Of a DNA stretch of 64,000 nt, positions 53,540 to 64,000 are shown piece by piece. How positions within the stretch are numbered: the first letter of the stretch is position 1; each line of letters opens with the position of its first letter. The notes beneath the pieces are model-generated. The model was given only the letters and a program-made list of their open reading frames with translations, ran no database searches and was not told where the DNA came from. The translations under genes were made by a program, and so were the position numbers. Source of the DNA: Dryobates pubescens (taxonomy: Eukaryota > Chordata > Aves > Piciformes > Picidae); the NCBI RefSeq assembly GCF_014839835.1, contig NC_071646.1, forward strand, positions 2,294,001 to 2,358,000. Reading direction: 5' to 3'.

Positions 53540-53985
53540 GATGGAATTGGAATTGGTGTGGTTGGAGAAGACCTCTGAGATCATTCAGCTCAGCCCTGGA
53601 CCCAACCCCACCATGGCCACCAAACCCCAACCCCATGGCCACAGGGTTCTTGAGCACCTCCAGGGATGGGGACTCCACCACGTCCCTGGGCAGCCTGTGC
53701 CAATCCCTGACCGCTCTGGCAGCCAAGAAATTAGTCCTCATCTCCAACCTAAACCTTCCCTGCTGCAACTGGAGGCCATTTCCTCTCATTCTATCACTAG
53801 GGAGAAGAGCCCAATCCCCACCTGGTTCCAACCTCCTTTCAGGGAGCTGTAGAGAGCAATGAGGTCTCCCCTCAGCCTCCTTTTCTCCAGACTCAACCCC
53901 CCCAGCTCCCTCAGCTGCTCCTCCCCAGCCCTGTTCTCCAGGCCCCTTCCCCAGCTTTGTTGCCCTTCTTTTGAAGCAACAGATA
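53540..53985 (-). repeat. CR1 copy
   Basis: GGTGTGGTTGGAGAAGACCT at the tail, reading back to CCAGCTTTGTTGCCCTTCTT. Confidence 0.93.
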
Positions 53986-54099
53986 AAGGAGATAAATCCT
54001 TTCTGAGTGCAATGCCCTCACCTTGGCTGGGCTCAGCCCTGGCACTGCCCATCTGCTGACTCCTGGGGCATCCACATTGCCTTTACCTCATCTCCTAAT

Positions 54100-54345
54100 T
54101 CACAGATGGTTTGGGTTAGAAATGACCTAAAAGCTCATCCATTTCCAACCCCCTGCCATGGGCAGGGACACCTCCCACCAGCCCAGGTTGCTTAAGGCCC
54201 CATCCAAGCTGGCCTTAGACACCTCCAGGGAGGGAGCATCTACAGCCTCCCTGGGCAACCTGTGCCAGGGTCTCCTTACCCTCTCTCTAAAGAATGTCTT
54301 CCTAATCTCCAGCCTAAACCCATGCTCCTCAAGCTTCAATGTGGC
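54100..54345 (-). repeat. CR1 3' end
   Basis: CACAGATGGTTTGGGTTAGA through CTGGGCAACCTGTGCCAGGG to AATGTCTTCCTAATCTCC. Confidence 0.92.
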
Positions 54346-54433
54346 TGAGAGAGCCCAGAGCCAATTATTGCTAAGGCTGGAGGGGTTTTGAATCCATCTC
54401 CTTCCTAAAACAGCAGGGTGAAAAATGCTTGCA

Positions 54434-54735
54434 ATCACAGAATCATCAAGGTTGGAAGAGACCTCAAGGATCATCAAGTCCAACCTGGCACCACAGACCT
54501 TCTGACTAAACCATGGCACCAAGTGCCACATCCAATCCCCTCTTGAACCCCTCCAGGGATGGGGACTCCACCACCTCCCTGGGCAGCACATCCCAATGGC
54601 TAACAACTCTCTCTGGGAAGAACTTTCTCCTCACCTCCAGCCTGAACCTCCCCTGGCACAGCTTGAGACTGTGTCCTCTTGTTCTGATGCTGCTTGCCTG
54701 GGAGAAGAGCCCAACCCCCTCCTGAAATGAACTGA
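54434..54735 (-). repeat. CR1 3' end
   Basis: AATCACAGAATCATCAAGGT through AAACCATGGCACCAAGTGCC to GATGCTGCTTGCCTGGGAGA. Nearly identical to 62880-63200 and 57890-58058. Confidence 0.94.
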
Positions 54736-55544
54736 ACCCTGGCTGCCAGCCCCTGGAACACCCCAGAGCCTGGAAGTGATGGATGGCCCCGGGAGAGTCC
54801 TGCCCTGCTGGCAGGCAGGAGCTGTCAGAGAGTGCCTCTAACCCCATCCAGCTTCACACACTCCCCCTCAGGTACATCAGAAATGGCTTCTGCACCTTGT
54901 GTGCAAAACATGCACAAGGGGACTCCACTCCACTCATCTTTCATCTTCAGAAGCCTACTTTCAGGCTAAAAATAGATCATCTGTGGTCTTTTTTTCTTCA
55001 GTGTATTTCCTTTAGCTCAGTCCCTTCCACCATCAGCTCTGCCTGATTCAAACCACCTCCCAAGCAGCATCTGCTGCTGAGCCTTTTCTTTTCCTGTTTG
55101 TTTTCCCCTCTTCAGCAAATACTTCTTCCACCTGTTAATCAGGTTGGAGATCACTGAGAGCCCTGCAACTGTTAAAACCCAGCAAAAAAAAACCACCCTC
55201 AAACCAAGCAAGTTCAGGTAAATATTTGCTGGGGGGGCACAGAAGCTGTGGGTAAAGCAGGAGTAAATCCTCCTGTGATGGAGCTGGGCCCAGGAGCTGG
55301 GGAGAAAAGAGGATGGGGACCTGGCAGAGGATCCCAAGTTGTGATGCAGCTCCTGGGGGGTAAAGGCCAGCAGTTCCTGGCACCAGGGAGGGAGGTAGAG
55401 ATCCTCAAGATCAGTTTCTCTTTGCCTGATAAAGATGAGGGGGATTCATTCAGAAGCTGGGCTGTGTCTCCCTGGGAGAGGATTGCTGTGGAAGCCTGGG
55501 GGTGATGGAGACATTGAGATACCAACAGGCACCAGGGACCTCAT
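54736..55544. other. Intergenic, nothing recognised
   Basis: Unique sequence with a TGATAA motif at 55427-55432. Confidence 0.45.
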
Positions 55545-55612
55545 TAACTAGATCAGGTTGCTTGGGGCCTCCCCAGGTTTGACCTTGAACGTCTCCAGGG
55601 ATGGGGATCCCT
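55545..55612 (-). repeat. CR1 internal fragment
   Basis: GATCAGGTTGCTTGGGGCCT followed by CGTCTCCAGGGATGGGGATC. Confidence 0.75.
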
Positions 55613-55879
55613 TGCTCCCTGCCTGCCTCCTGCCAGGAAAGAGGCACAGGAGAGGTCAGCCTGCTGCAGGGCATCTCCTGCTGCAGTGTGAGGGCTGCCA
55701 CATCAGTTGCCCATGGAGCAGTGCCCCAGAGCTCCCCAGATGTGCTGTGAAGCAACAGGAGCAGGTCTGCCAGGCTGCTGTTTGCACCCCAGTGTTATCA
55801 AGTGAGCAAGCTACTGCTGACCAGAAAACAGCAGGTGGAAGCCTACTCACCCCCAGTGGACACCAAGCCAGGCTCTGTG

Positions 55880-55990
55880 CCCATAGAATCATAGCATCAT
55901 GAAGTCACTTAGGCTGGGAAAGACCTTCAAGATCATCAAGCCCAACCATTAACCCTACTCTACCGAGTCCACCACTAAGCTATATCCCCA
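55880..55990 (-). repeat. CR1 3' terminal fragment
   Basis: CATAGAATCATAGCATCATG, then GGAAAGACCTTCAAGATCAT and CCAACCATTAACCC. Confidence 0.85.
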
Positions 55991-56279
55991 AGCAAAGCCC
56001 ACTAGGATTTAAATGCCTTCCTCCTTGGAAGCACCCAGAGCATTATCTGGGTGGCAGCTGAACTGCTGAGGGCTGAGAGCCACCTCCAGCACTGCTGGGC
56101 AGAGCTCTCTGCCCTCGGGGACCACTTCCCTCCAGCCAAGCTCAGCTGAATCTTAGCATCCAAGTTCCTGGAAGACGGAGGGAGGGGAGGGATCTCTCCA
56201 AGGAGAACTGCCCAGGGGCCAGAGCATCCCCAGCCCTGGGACACAGAAGAGCAGAGAGACACCCAGCCATACTGAAACG

Positions 56280-56600
56280 AGGCAAGTGGTGGAGCGGAAG
56301 CAGCGCAGAACCTTGGGTGGGCTCAGCCCTGCCCTCGCCGTCGGGAGAGAGCCAGACCGCATCCGGCACCCGGCCCTGCAGACCTCCGCGCTGCTGGACC
56401 CCACGGCCACCAAAACTCCTGCAAACTCCTTAGCTCCAGCTCCCTCCACAGGCCTCAGCTCCTGCAGGGAAGGGAAGGCGTGGGAAGCTCCTGGCCCTCC
56501 AGGTAAAACCCTTCGGGCGTTGCGCTCCCCCGGCCGCGCCGCGCGGTGCCTCGGGAGGCGTTCGTCTGCGGCCGGGGGAGAGCCGAGCTTGGTGCCCACA
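56280..56600. promoter_or_regulatory. CpG-rich block upstream of RHEX
   Basis: Dense CpG (for example GGCCGCGCCGCGCGG near 56530) in otherwise CpG-poor flank. It lies 1.6-1.9 kb before the tentative RHEX first exon and may be its promoter or an enhancer. No exon is visible. Confidence 0.35.
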
Positions 56601-56957
56601 TCTGAGGGGTGTCTGCAGGCATGTGTCGCTGCCAGCCCCTGAGTTAGGTTTAATTTGGGGGGTGGGGGAGGATGCAAACAAGGCCTGGCTCAAGGTGGGG
56701 TTGAAACACCTGGAGGCACTGCCAGGCTTTCGCTTACCTGAGCGCAGAGTCTGCCGCTGGGTCAAGGCTGGATTTCAATAGAGGACCTCGAGAAAGGGTT
56801 AAGATCCTGGGGGCTGGGGGGAAGGTTCACAGCCAGTTCCCCTCTCCCCCCCCTCAAAAATCAAAAGGCAGATGTGTTGGTTGTTATCTCCACAAGAGCT
56901 CTTTCAATACTCAGCAGCCTATCGCCGCTGCAATCTGGCCAGGCCCCATGCAAAGAA

Positions 56958-56958
<1 letters not shown>

Positions 56959-56996
<38 letters not shown>
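56959..56996 (+). repeat. (CTG)12-13 trinucleotide repeat
   Basis: A pure CTG run, 38 bases long, followed by TTTGGATTTGG. Confidence 0.97.
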
Positions 56997-56999
<3 letters not shown>

Positions 57000-57119
57000 T
57001 GGATTTGGCCTTCAGTTTGCAATTTCCTTTCCAACAGCTCAGTTTTCAGATAGTTATCTGCTGCTGCAGCAGCATCTCCTGCCCCCACCCCCACCCCCCC
57101 CAGCAAAAGAGCCAGTTGA

Positions 57120-57610
57120 GAACCATAGAATCGTAGAATTGGGTGGGTTGGAAATGACCTCTGAGGTCATGGAGTCCAGCATCAACCCAACCCCTCCATG
57201 GCCACCAAACCCTAACCCCATGGCCACACAGTTCTTGAACACCTCCAGGGATGGTGGCTCCACCACCACCACCTCCCTGGGCAGCCTGTGCCAACCCCTG
57301 ACTGCTCTGGCAGCCAAGAAATTTGTCCTAATCTCCAACCTAAACCTTCCCTGCTGCAACTGGAGGCCATTTCCTCTTGTCCTATCCCTTCTTACTGGGG
57401 AGAAAAGACCAATCTAGTTCCTTGGGATAAGAGACAACCCCCACCTCCTTTCAGCCTCCTTTCAGGGAGCTGTAGAGAGCAATGAGGTCTCCCCTCAGCC
57501 TCCTTTTCTCCAGGCTCAACACCCCCACTTCCCTCAGCTGCTCCTGCCCAGCCCTGCTCTCCAGCCCCTTCCCCAGCTTGGTTGCCCTTCTTTTGGTTGC
57601 TTTCTTCTAA
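57120..57610 (-). repeat. CR1 copy
   Basis: ACCATAGAATCGTAGAATTG at the tail, through CAACCCCTGACTGCTCTGGC, back to GGTTGCCCTTCTTTTGG. Confidence 0.93.
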
Positions 57611-57889
57611 GAGCTGTTGTGTTTGGACCCCCAGATCCCCACTGTCAAATAGTTTCTGTGGATCAAAATCAATGCTACCACTAACAAACATTAAGACAGG
57701 TGAGAGAGGATTAGAGCAGGAAGAATAACTTCCAGTTCTGGGAACTCTCAGTCCTGCAGCAGAGCCCAGAAGCTCCACTCAGGTCCCAGGCATGACCACA
57801 GCAGCAGCTTTCCAAGCTCTTAAGCTCAGTGATAAGGTCAGGGAGAGCCTGGCTGTGCCCAGGGTGGTACAGGGAGGACTGGCAGAGGC

Positions 57890-58058
57890 AAGCCTGGCTG
57901 CCCAGGGAGGTGGTGGAGTCCCCATCCCTGGAGGTGTTCAAGAGGGGATTGGATGTGGCACTTGGTGCCATGGTCTAGTCAGGAGGTCTGTGGTGCCAGC
58001 TTGGACTCGAGGATCCTTGAGGTCTCTTCCAGCCTTGGTGATACTGTGATACATCTGT
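57890..58058 (+). repeat. CR1 3' end just upstream of RHEX
   Basis: GGCTGCCCAGGGAGGTGGTG through TGGATGTGGCACTTGGTGCC to TGGTGATACTGTGATAC. Confidence 0.93.
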
Positions 58059-58225
58059 GATGCCAGCTCACTGCTGCCAAGTGGTGAGCCTTGAGTCTTC
58101 AGTGGAGCTCAACAGGACCATTCTGGTTGATTGCCACCAGGGCTGGCTGCCTTTCCCTGTTCTCCTGGAGACCTCCAGCCCTTCGCTGGGCATCACACCA
58201 GGCACCGAGGCCCCTTGCAGGGAGG

Positions 58226-58242
58226 ATGATCGCTTGTGAGTG
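58226..58242 (+). other. RHEX: Tentative RHEX first coding exon (MIACE-W)
   Basis: An ATG with A at -3 is followed by 17 coding bases and a strong GTGAGT donor. The phase is exactly the one needed by the firm exon starting at 58961. The short N-terminus resembles human RHEX in length before the membrane span (ending ...VW there, ...EWW here). There is no homology strong enough to prove it, so another first exon remains possible. Confidence 0.45.
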
Positions 58243-61237
58243 GTGAGTACAGCGCCTCAGGCTGGGAGCTTTGGATGGTTCCCCCTTCCTGCTTGGCTTC
58301 TCAGCCCTCTCTTGGCCAGGCTCTGGCTGTGGGGATGCTGTGCCATGTGCCTGGGAGCAGCGATGGAGCTGCTGAAGCCCCCACTGCTGCTTGCCCAGGA
58401 GCACAACGGCTGGGGGGAGGTTGGAAGCGCTCCAGAGGAGGAGACTCACAACCTCTCTGGGCAGCCTGCTCCAGGGCTCTGCCACCCTCACAGCAAACTT
58501 TTTTTTCCCCTTATGTTTATGTGGAGCTTCCTGGGTGCCAGACTGTGCCCATTGCCCCTTGCCCTATCACTTGGCACCACTGACAAGAGGCTGGCCCCAG
58601 CCTCTTGCCCTCCACCCTTTATCTCTCGTTGAGCATTGCTCAGATCCTCTCTCAGGCTGCTCTTCTCCAGGCTCAATAGCCCCAGAGCTCTCAGCCTGGC
58701 CTCAGAGAGAGAAAGCCCTGCTGAGGGTGGGCACCCAGAACTGGAGTGCAAGGAGGGAGGGGCAAGGCTGAAAAGGAAGCCCCAGGCTTTGGGGCACATT
58801 GCCTTAAGCATGAGAAGTGAAACCCAACCCTGCTTCCAGCAGCAAACCTTGGTCCAGAGCAGGCTTTGGTGGAATGGAGGCCAAGCAGTTCCTGAAGGAC
58901 CTGAAGTAATTTGGTTTCCTCTTGCTTTTCACTGAGAGATAACCTTTTGCTCTTGTTCAGGTGGGTGCCTGCTGCCATCTCAGCTGTTGCCTTGGTCCTT
59001 TATGCCCTCCTCTTGCTGACCTTTTACATCCTGCTCAGCAGGAAAATAGGTAATGTCATGGCTTCTTGGCTTGGCCTCTTGGGTTCTCCATTCAGAAAGT
59101 CATTTGCCCAAACCTTCAGCACCCCCCAGCTGGTCACTCAGAATCAGGTCCTTGTTCTGGGTCTGGCTCATGGGGAACAACTGTGGAGCCCATGTGGGGT
59201 GGGTTTGGGAGCTGGACCCACCCAGGGACCTGCTGGATCCTCCCAGGAACACACTAGACCCCATCTGGGACCTGCTGGATCCCTTCAGGGATACTCTGGA
59301 TCTCCTCAGAGACTCACCAGACCCTCCCCATGACCTCCTGGATCTCCTCAGAGATCCTCTGGACACCCTCAGGGACCTGCCAGACTGCCTCAGGGACCTG
59401 CCAGCCTCCTAGATGGGCTGGGCACTGGGATGGGAATGAATGCAGGCAGGGATGATCCACCAGCATCACTGCCCCTGTGTGAGAAGCTGCAGGAGGTGCT
59501 GGGGCTCCTGGGTCAGATCAGTTTGGGATTTGCAGAGGCAGAGCCCTGGTGCAGGAGTCTGCACTGTGCTCTGATGAAGGCCATGCTCTCCATCCTCCCA
59601 GTAACTGAGCTGGAAGTCATTTGCCTGCTCCAGTACTTGATGATAATTGCTGCAGTGCTGCTGGCCTGTGGTTGAACCGGGGCAGTGCTGGGGCTCAGGA
59701 GCAGCTGGGGGTCTGTGTGGCATCAGGGAGCATTTTGTGGCTCTGGGGACAGTTCTGGGTGGGAACAAGTTGCTAACCTGCCTCTTGGTCACAGCCAACC
59801 ATCCGTGGGGGAAGCAGGAGAGCAGCAGCCCTGAGGCACAGCCCCAGCAGCCTGCCCCCTCCTCGGCAGCAGGGAAGGGAGTGCAAGGAGCAAGCTCTGC
59901 AGGTAAGGGGAGGCTGCAGCAGTGGGGCTGGCACCTGCAGAGCAACCCATGGCATTGCCCTTGTGCAAGACTCTTCCTCAAGCAGCTGTGAAGGGCCTCA
60001 TGTGCCAGCCTTGGGGTGGAAGGGGAGGCAGCAGCTGGGTGAAGGGCAAGCACACAACAGCCTCTCCCAGTCCCAGTTCCCCTTGGGCAGGGGGTGAGGT
60101 GGGGAGGGACCAGCCTGATGCTTTGGGGATTCTCCATGTCGACTCTCCAGTGTGTCTGGGCTGCTCTCCCTGGTCCTTTGTCCCTCCCACCCCCCTGCAG
60201 CAGCAGGGCTGCTTTTGTCTCCTGTCTTGAAGGGAGCAGCGAAACATCTTCGGAGACCTCGGAGGACGCTGGGAGCAGCTCAGCCTGCCCACAGGTATGG
60301 GCATGGGCAGAGGGCCTGTGCCAAAGCAGCCTTGAGACCCCCTGGAGCAGCAACAGGGTGGGGGCAAACACTTGGAACCACAGGGAAGCATCAGCAGTGA
60401 AGCTGTTGTGGTTGGGAAAGCCCTCTAGGATCCCCCAGTCCAACCATCACCCCAACCCCTCCATGGCCACTGAACCCTGGCCCCAGGTGCCAGTTCCTGA
60501 ACACCTCCAGGGATGGTGACTCCACCACCACCTCCCTGGGCAGCCTGTGCCAACCCCTGACTGCTCTTGCAGCAAAGAAATTGTTCCTAATGTCCAACCT
60601 AAACCTCCCCTGGTGCAGCTTGAGGTCATTTCCTCTTGTCCTATCACTTGGTCCTTGGGAGAAGAGCCCAACCCCCACCTGGCTCCAGCCAGCTGTAGAG
60701 AGCAATGAGGTCTCCCCTCAGACTCCTCCAGACTAAATTCCCTCAGCTCCCTCAGCTGCTCCTCCCCAGCCCTGTTCTCCAGCCCCTTCCCCAGCTTTGT
60801 TGCCCTTCTCTGCACCCTCTCCAGCCCCTCAATGTCCTTCTTGGAGTGAGGCCCCCAAAACTGACCCCAGTGACGGTGCTCTCTTGCCACACACAGCATC
60901 CCCCGCTCAGAGGGAAGCATCCCCAGGGGCCAGAGAGACCCCTGGGCACAACTGGATGGCTGCACACCTTTGTGGGGGTCTGAGGGCAAAGCCACCCCTG
61001 GGGGATGCTGGGGTTCACATCTGGGGTTTGTGTCTGCCTCTGCAGGGCTCCTGCTCAGGAGAAAACCTCAATTACACATCCCTGATCTTCCCAGGGGGAG
61101 GCTGTGGGCCAGGCTCCCCCAGGGACTATGAGAACACGAGGGCTGGGCTGGACTACGTCAACGTGGACCCCAAAAGCAACAAAGTGAATTTCTGGTCCTG
61201 CTCCAGCTCTGTGGAGTACACCCAGGTGAAGCTGTGA
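58226..61237 (+). CDS. RHEX: RHEX (C1orf186-like), erythroid EPOR/GRB2 adaptor (4 firm exons, first exon tentative)
   Basis: Firm exons are 58961-59049, 59795-59902, 60233-60294 and 61046-61237 (stop TGA). All phases agree. A first coding exon at 58226-58242 (ATGATCGCTTGTGAGTG then GTGAGT) fits the phase and gives 155 aa against 172 in human. The protein has a short extracellular N-terminus, one membrane span (about 10-31, rich in A/L/V) followed by LLSRK, then a cytosolic tail with an acidic Ser/Thr segment ([16 protein letters not shown]). The tail contains [14 protein letters not shown], which matches human DYENIKEITDYVNV. Y120 and Y129 both sit in Y-x-N motifs, the GRB2 SH2 consensus, at the same 9-residue spacing as human Y132/Y141. 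Y102 and the C-terminal Y150 also have human counterparts. In mammals RHEX binds EPOR and GRB2 and supports erythroid expansion. Its place beside CTSE agrees with mammalian synteny. Confidence 0.85.
58420..58712 (-). repeat. CR1 fragment (RHEX intron 1)
   Basis: GGAGACTCACAACCTCTCTG through CAGCCTGCTCCAGGGCTCTG to AGCCCCAGAGCTCTCAGCCT in reverse orientation; an older, more diverged copy. Confidence 0.85.
59215..59410 (+). repeat. Imperfect tandem repeat in RHEX intron 2
   Basis: Diverged units of about 21-27 bp of the type CCTCAGGGACCTGCCAGA or CTGGATCTCCTCAGAGA. Confidence 0.8.
60403..60850 (-). repeat. CR1 copy (RHEX last intron)
   Basis: GTTGTGGTTGGGAAAGCCCT at the tail, back to CTGCACCCTCTCCAGCCCCT. 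It almost fills the intron between 60294 and 61046. Confidence 0.93.
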
Positions 61238-61619
61238 CTCCCAGGAGGCTGCTGGTGGGGTCTGGGGGCTCAGACCACCACCAGGATGGGGAGATGGCCT
61301 CAGCCCCCGGCAGCTGGGCGAGCAGAGCTGCCCCTTCCCCTCTCCTCAGCCGGTGCCTGGCACGGGCTGACCGCTGCCAGCTTTTATTCCTTGTCACCCT
61401 CTGACCTCCCTTACAATTTGCTTGGTGTTTGCCTGAAGTGCATCACTGTTCCCAAGGGCTGCTGGGCGTGGGATGGCTGCTGGGCAGAGTTCCTCCCAGC
61501 CAGGCTGAGATGTGCTCCCCAGCTCTGTGTGCTGGCCCTTCCTCTGCTTCCAGGGCAGCAGATGGAGCATCCTCCCCCAGCCCCTCAAAAATGGGGTGCC
61601 CCTCAGGGAGGGGAACAGC

Positions 61620-61800
61620 ATCATTGAAGTGGTGAGGTTGGAAGAGACCTTGGAGATCACCAAGGCCATCACCCAGAGCTCACAACCACACCACTGCTAT
61701 TAAGCCACCACTGCTAAACCACAGCCCTCAGCACCGCTTCCACAGGGCTTTTAAAGACCCCCCCCAGGGATGGTGGCTCCCCCACCACGAGCTGCCCACC
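61620..61800 (-). repeat. CR1 3' end
   Basis: AGTGGTGAGGTTGGAAGAGA, then diverged sequence to CCAGGGATGGTGGCTCCCCC. Confidence 0.85.
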
Positions 61801-62696
61801 ACCTTTCCCATCTTCCTGAGCATTGATTGAACTCCCAGGGGACTTGGAGGGCAGCACTGCCATTTTCTCCAGCCAAGCTGAGCTGGGGGCTCTGCAGCTG
61901 GCTGAGATCAGCCTGGGACTGTGAACTGCCTGTGCTGGGAAGGCTGCTGCCAGGGGTGCTGCTTCCCCTTCTTGGCAGTGATTGTGTTTGCCAGGTCACC
62001 TTCATGGCCCAGGAGGGTGCAGCCCTGCTGGTGGTTGGGGTTTGCTGTCCTCCAAACCTCTGCTGCAAGTGGAGCTGCCTCCCTCCCACCCCTCTGGGCT
62101 TTACTCCTCCTGACGTTTCAAGATCTAAACTGTCCAAGTACTGGGGAGAGGGAACTGGGCCATACTGGGAGCTCTGCTGGGGGGATGGAGCTGCTGCCTC
62201 CCAGCACAACCCCCTCCCTCCATCAGGGCTGGAGCTGCCCCAAGTGTTTCCAGCTGGCTGGGCAGCCAGGGGTTCAATGGAGGGTCGGGAGATGATCGAT
62301 TTGGTATCGATCTGGGGAGGGGTCAGGGCCTCCTGGGGGTGCTGACCTTGTTGTGCAGATCTGGCCCAACTTGAAGGGCACACAAAGGAAGAAGATCAGG
62401 AACCCAACCAAGCTCTAGGAAGCATTGCTGGAGGCCAGGAGGAGTGGGTTTGTGGGGCTGGAGGGGGGGCCAAAAGCAGCTAGTGGGAGTCTCTGGAAGA
62501 GAGGGGAAAAACCCAACCCCAAACAACAAACAGAATGATTCAAGGGCCTGTGATTTAAAGGAGAGAAAAGAACTCCAGATTTCAAAGCCCATTCCTCTTG
62601 GTGTGTTGTCTTTACAGCTTTAGCCTGGGAGAGCAGAGGGAGCAATGCCCCTTGCAGGGAGTTTGGGATCTTCAGTGCTCCCTGGGGTGTTCCTAC
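61801..62696. other. Downstream of RHEX, nothing recognised
   Basis: Unique sequence. No AATAAA was found on the plus strand between the RHEX stop and the CR1 at 62697. Confidence 0.45.
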
Positions 62697-62878
62697 ATCA
62701 CAGAATGGGTTGGGTTGGAAGGGACCCAAAAGGTCATCCAGTTCCAACCCCCCCTGCCATGGGCAGGGACAGCTCCCACTGCCCAGGCTGCCCAAAGCTT
62801 CATCCAGCCTGGGCTTGAACACCTCCAGGGATGAGGCATCCACAACCTGTTCCAGTGTCTCCCCACCCTTATAGCAGG
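62697..62878 (-). repeat. CR1 3' end
   Basis: ATCACAGAATGGGTTGGGTT through CCCCCCTGCCATGGGCAGGG to GTTCCAGTGTCTCCCCACCC. Confidence 0.93.
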
Positions 62879-63400
62879 GAATCACAGAGTCACCAAGGCT
62901 GGAAGAGACCTCAAAGCTCATCAAGTCCAACCTGGCACCACAGACCCCATGACTAAACCATGGCACCAAGTGCCACATCCAGTCCCCTCTTGAACACCTC
63001 CAGGGATGGGGACTCCACCACCTCCCTGGGCAGCACATCCCAGTGGCTAACAGCTCTCTCTGGGAAGAACTTTCTCCTCACCTCCAGCCTAAACTTCCCC
63101 TGGCACAGCTTGAGACTGTGTCCTCTTGTTCTGGTGCTGCTTGCCTGGGAGAAGAGCCCAACCCCCTCCTGGCTACAACCTCCCTTTAGGTAGTTGTAGA
63201 CAGCAAGGAGGTCTCCCCTGAGCCTCCTCTTCTGCAGGCTAAGCAACCCCAGCTCCCTCAGCCTCTCCTCCCAGGGCTGTGCTCCAGACCCCTCCCCAGC
63301 CTCATTGCCCTTCTCTGGACACCTTCAAGTCTCTCAATGTCCTTCTTAAACTGAGGGGCCCAGAACTGGACACAAACTGGAGTCTCTTCCTAATGTCCAG
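62879..63400 (-). repeat. CR1 copy abutting the previous one
   Basis: GAATCACAGAGTCACCAAGG at the tail, back through CCCTTCTCTGGACACCTTCA. It probably inserted into the element to its left. Confidence 0.93.
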
Positions 63401-64000
63401 TCTAACTCTTCATCCCTCCCAAGTGGCTTTTGGGCTCAGTTCCCAGCCCAAAGGATGCTCTCCCTGCTTCCCTTGTGCTTTCTCAATCAAAACAGCTTCT
63501 GGGAGACCCAGAACATGCAAGAAGGACAGGAACCAGGCTGGGACTGCAGGGCCACAGCTTGTTCCCTGCTCCTGGCCACCCCTCCTTTGTGTTTCTAAGC
63601 TCTCTGAAGCTGTCTCCCAAACCCAGAGCGGCTTCAACACTCCTGAACAAGACAAAAGCAGCAGCAATGTGAGAGCAGCTCTTTACTGGGATGCAGCAGC
63701 TGGAGAGCATGAGTAAACCTGATGGAAAGCATCCAGGGCACGGAGAAGAAGCAGGATCTGTCTGGGCAAGCTGGAGCTGGGCCAGGGCTGCTCTGAGCAG
63801 CTCTTTGGTAGGGTCACTGCTGCGTTTTGGATGCTTGCACCAGCACAGTTGGTACCACACAGCAGCACCACAGGCAGCTGGACCCAGCAGGAGAGGACAT
63901 TTCTGCCCTGTGGCTTTTACTCCAGCCCCATCCCTGTCCCTGGGGAGGTGGGCAGGGGGTCCAGCTCCAGAGCTGGCTGTCAGCAGAGGGCAAAGCTTTG
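63401..64000. other. Unique sequence to the window end
   Basis: Nothing recognised beyond non-exonic open frames. Confidence 0.45.

Noticed and set aside
59466-60443. Minus-strand open frame of 325 codons
   Set aside because: Antisense to RHEX exons 3 and 4 and running into CR1. The plus strand carries the spliced, conserved gene.

Overview
This window is bird nuclear DNA. About 45 fragments of CR1 (the avian non-LTR LINE) lie on both strands. By my hand-marked boundaries they cover roughly a fifth of the 64 kb. That load is far above the usual bird level and suggests a CR1-rich lineage such as Piciformes (woodpeckers, barbets, toucans) or a similar group; this placement is inference. The rest is intron-containing vertebrate genes, CpG islands and many tandem repeats. 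There are no bacterial operons, CRISPR arrays, tRNA or rRNA genes, or recognisable viral elements.

Four host genes can be reconstructed exon by exon, with consistent splice phases. From left to right they are SLC26A9 (minus, 20 coding exons, 4286-20158, 806 aa, anion channel/transporter with a STAS domain), RAB7B (minus, 5 coding exons, 40305-42797, 200 aa, late-endosomal small GTPase), CTSE (minus, 9 coding exons, 47603-52059, 395 aa, cathepsin E aspartic protease) and RHEX (plus, 5 exons, about 58226-61237, about 155 aa, single-pass erythroid signalling adaptor). The same four genes sit together in mammals (human 1q32.1), so this is a conserved synteny block.

Layout: 1-4.2 kb is the 3' flank of SLC26A9, with an 11-copy 42-bp minisatellite and a CR1-tail-derived array. 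4.3-20.2 kb is SLC26A9, whose introns carry many CR1 copies. 20.2-40 kb is a gene-poor interval with CR1s, minisatellites, pentanucleotide and purine tracts and one orphan CpG-rich block (about 28.1-28.7 kb). 40.3-44.2 kb is RAB7B with its CpG-island 5' end. 44.2-47.3 kb is intergenic. 47.3-52.2 kb is CTSE with a TATA promoter. 52.2-58.2 kb is the interval between the divergently transcribed CTSE and RHEX. 58.2-61.3 kb is RHEX, followed by more CR1 to the end.

The genes act in separate cell processes: epithelial chloride transport, endosome-to-Golgi traffic, endosomal/gastric proteolysis and EPO-receptor signalling. SLC26A9 and CTSE are both strongly gastric in mammals, and CTSE and RHEX both have erythroid expression there. 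I found no convincing new system. The most unusual points are a decayed tandem copy of the CTSE exon 2 3' end, an in-frame upstream start in RAB7B, a bird RHEX that keeps its phosphotyrosine motifs, tandem arrays grown from CR1 ends, and repeats sitting within a few bases of SLC26A9 splice sites.
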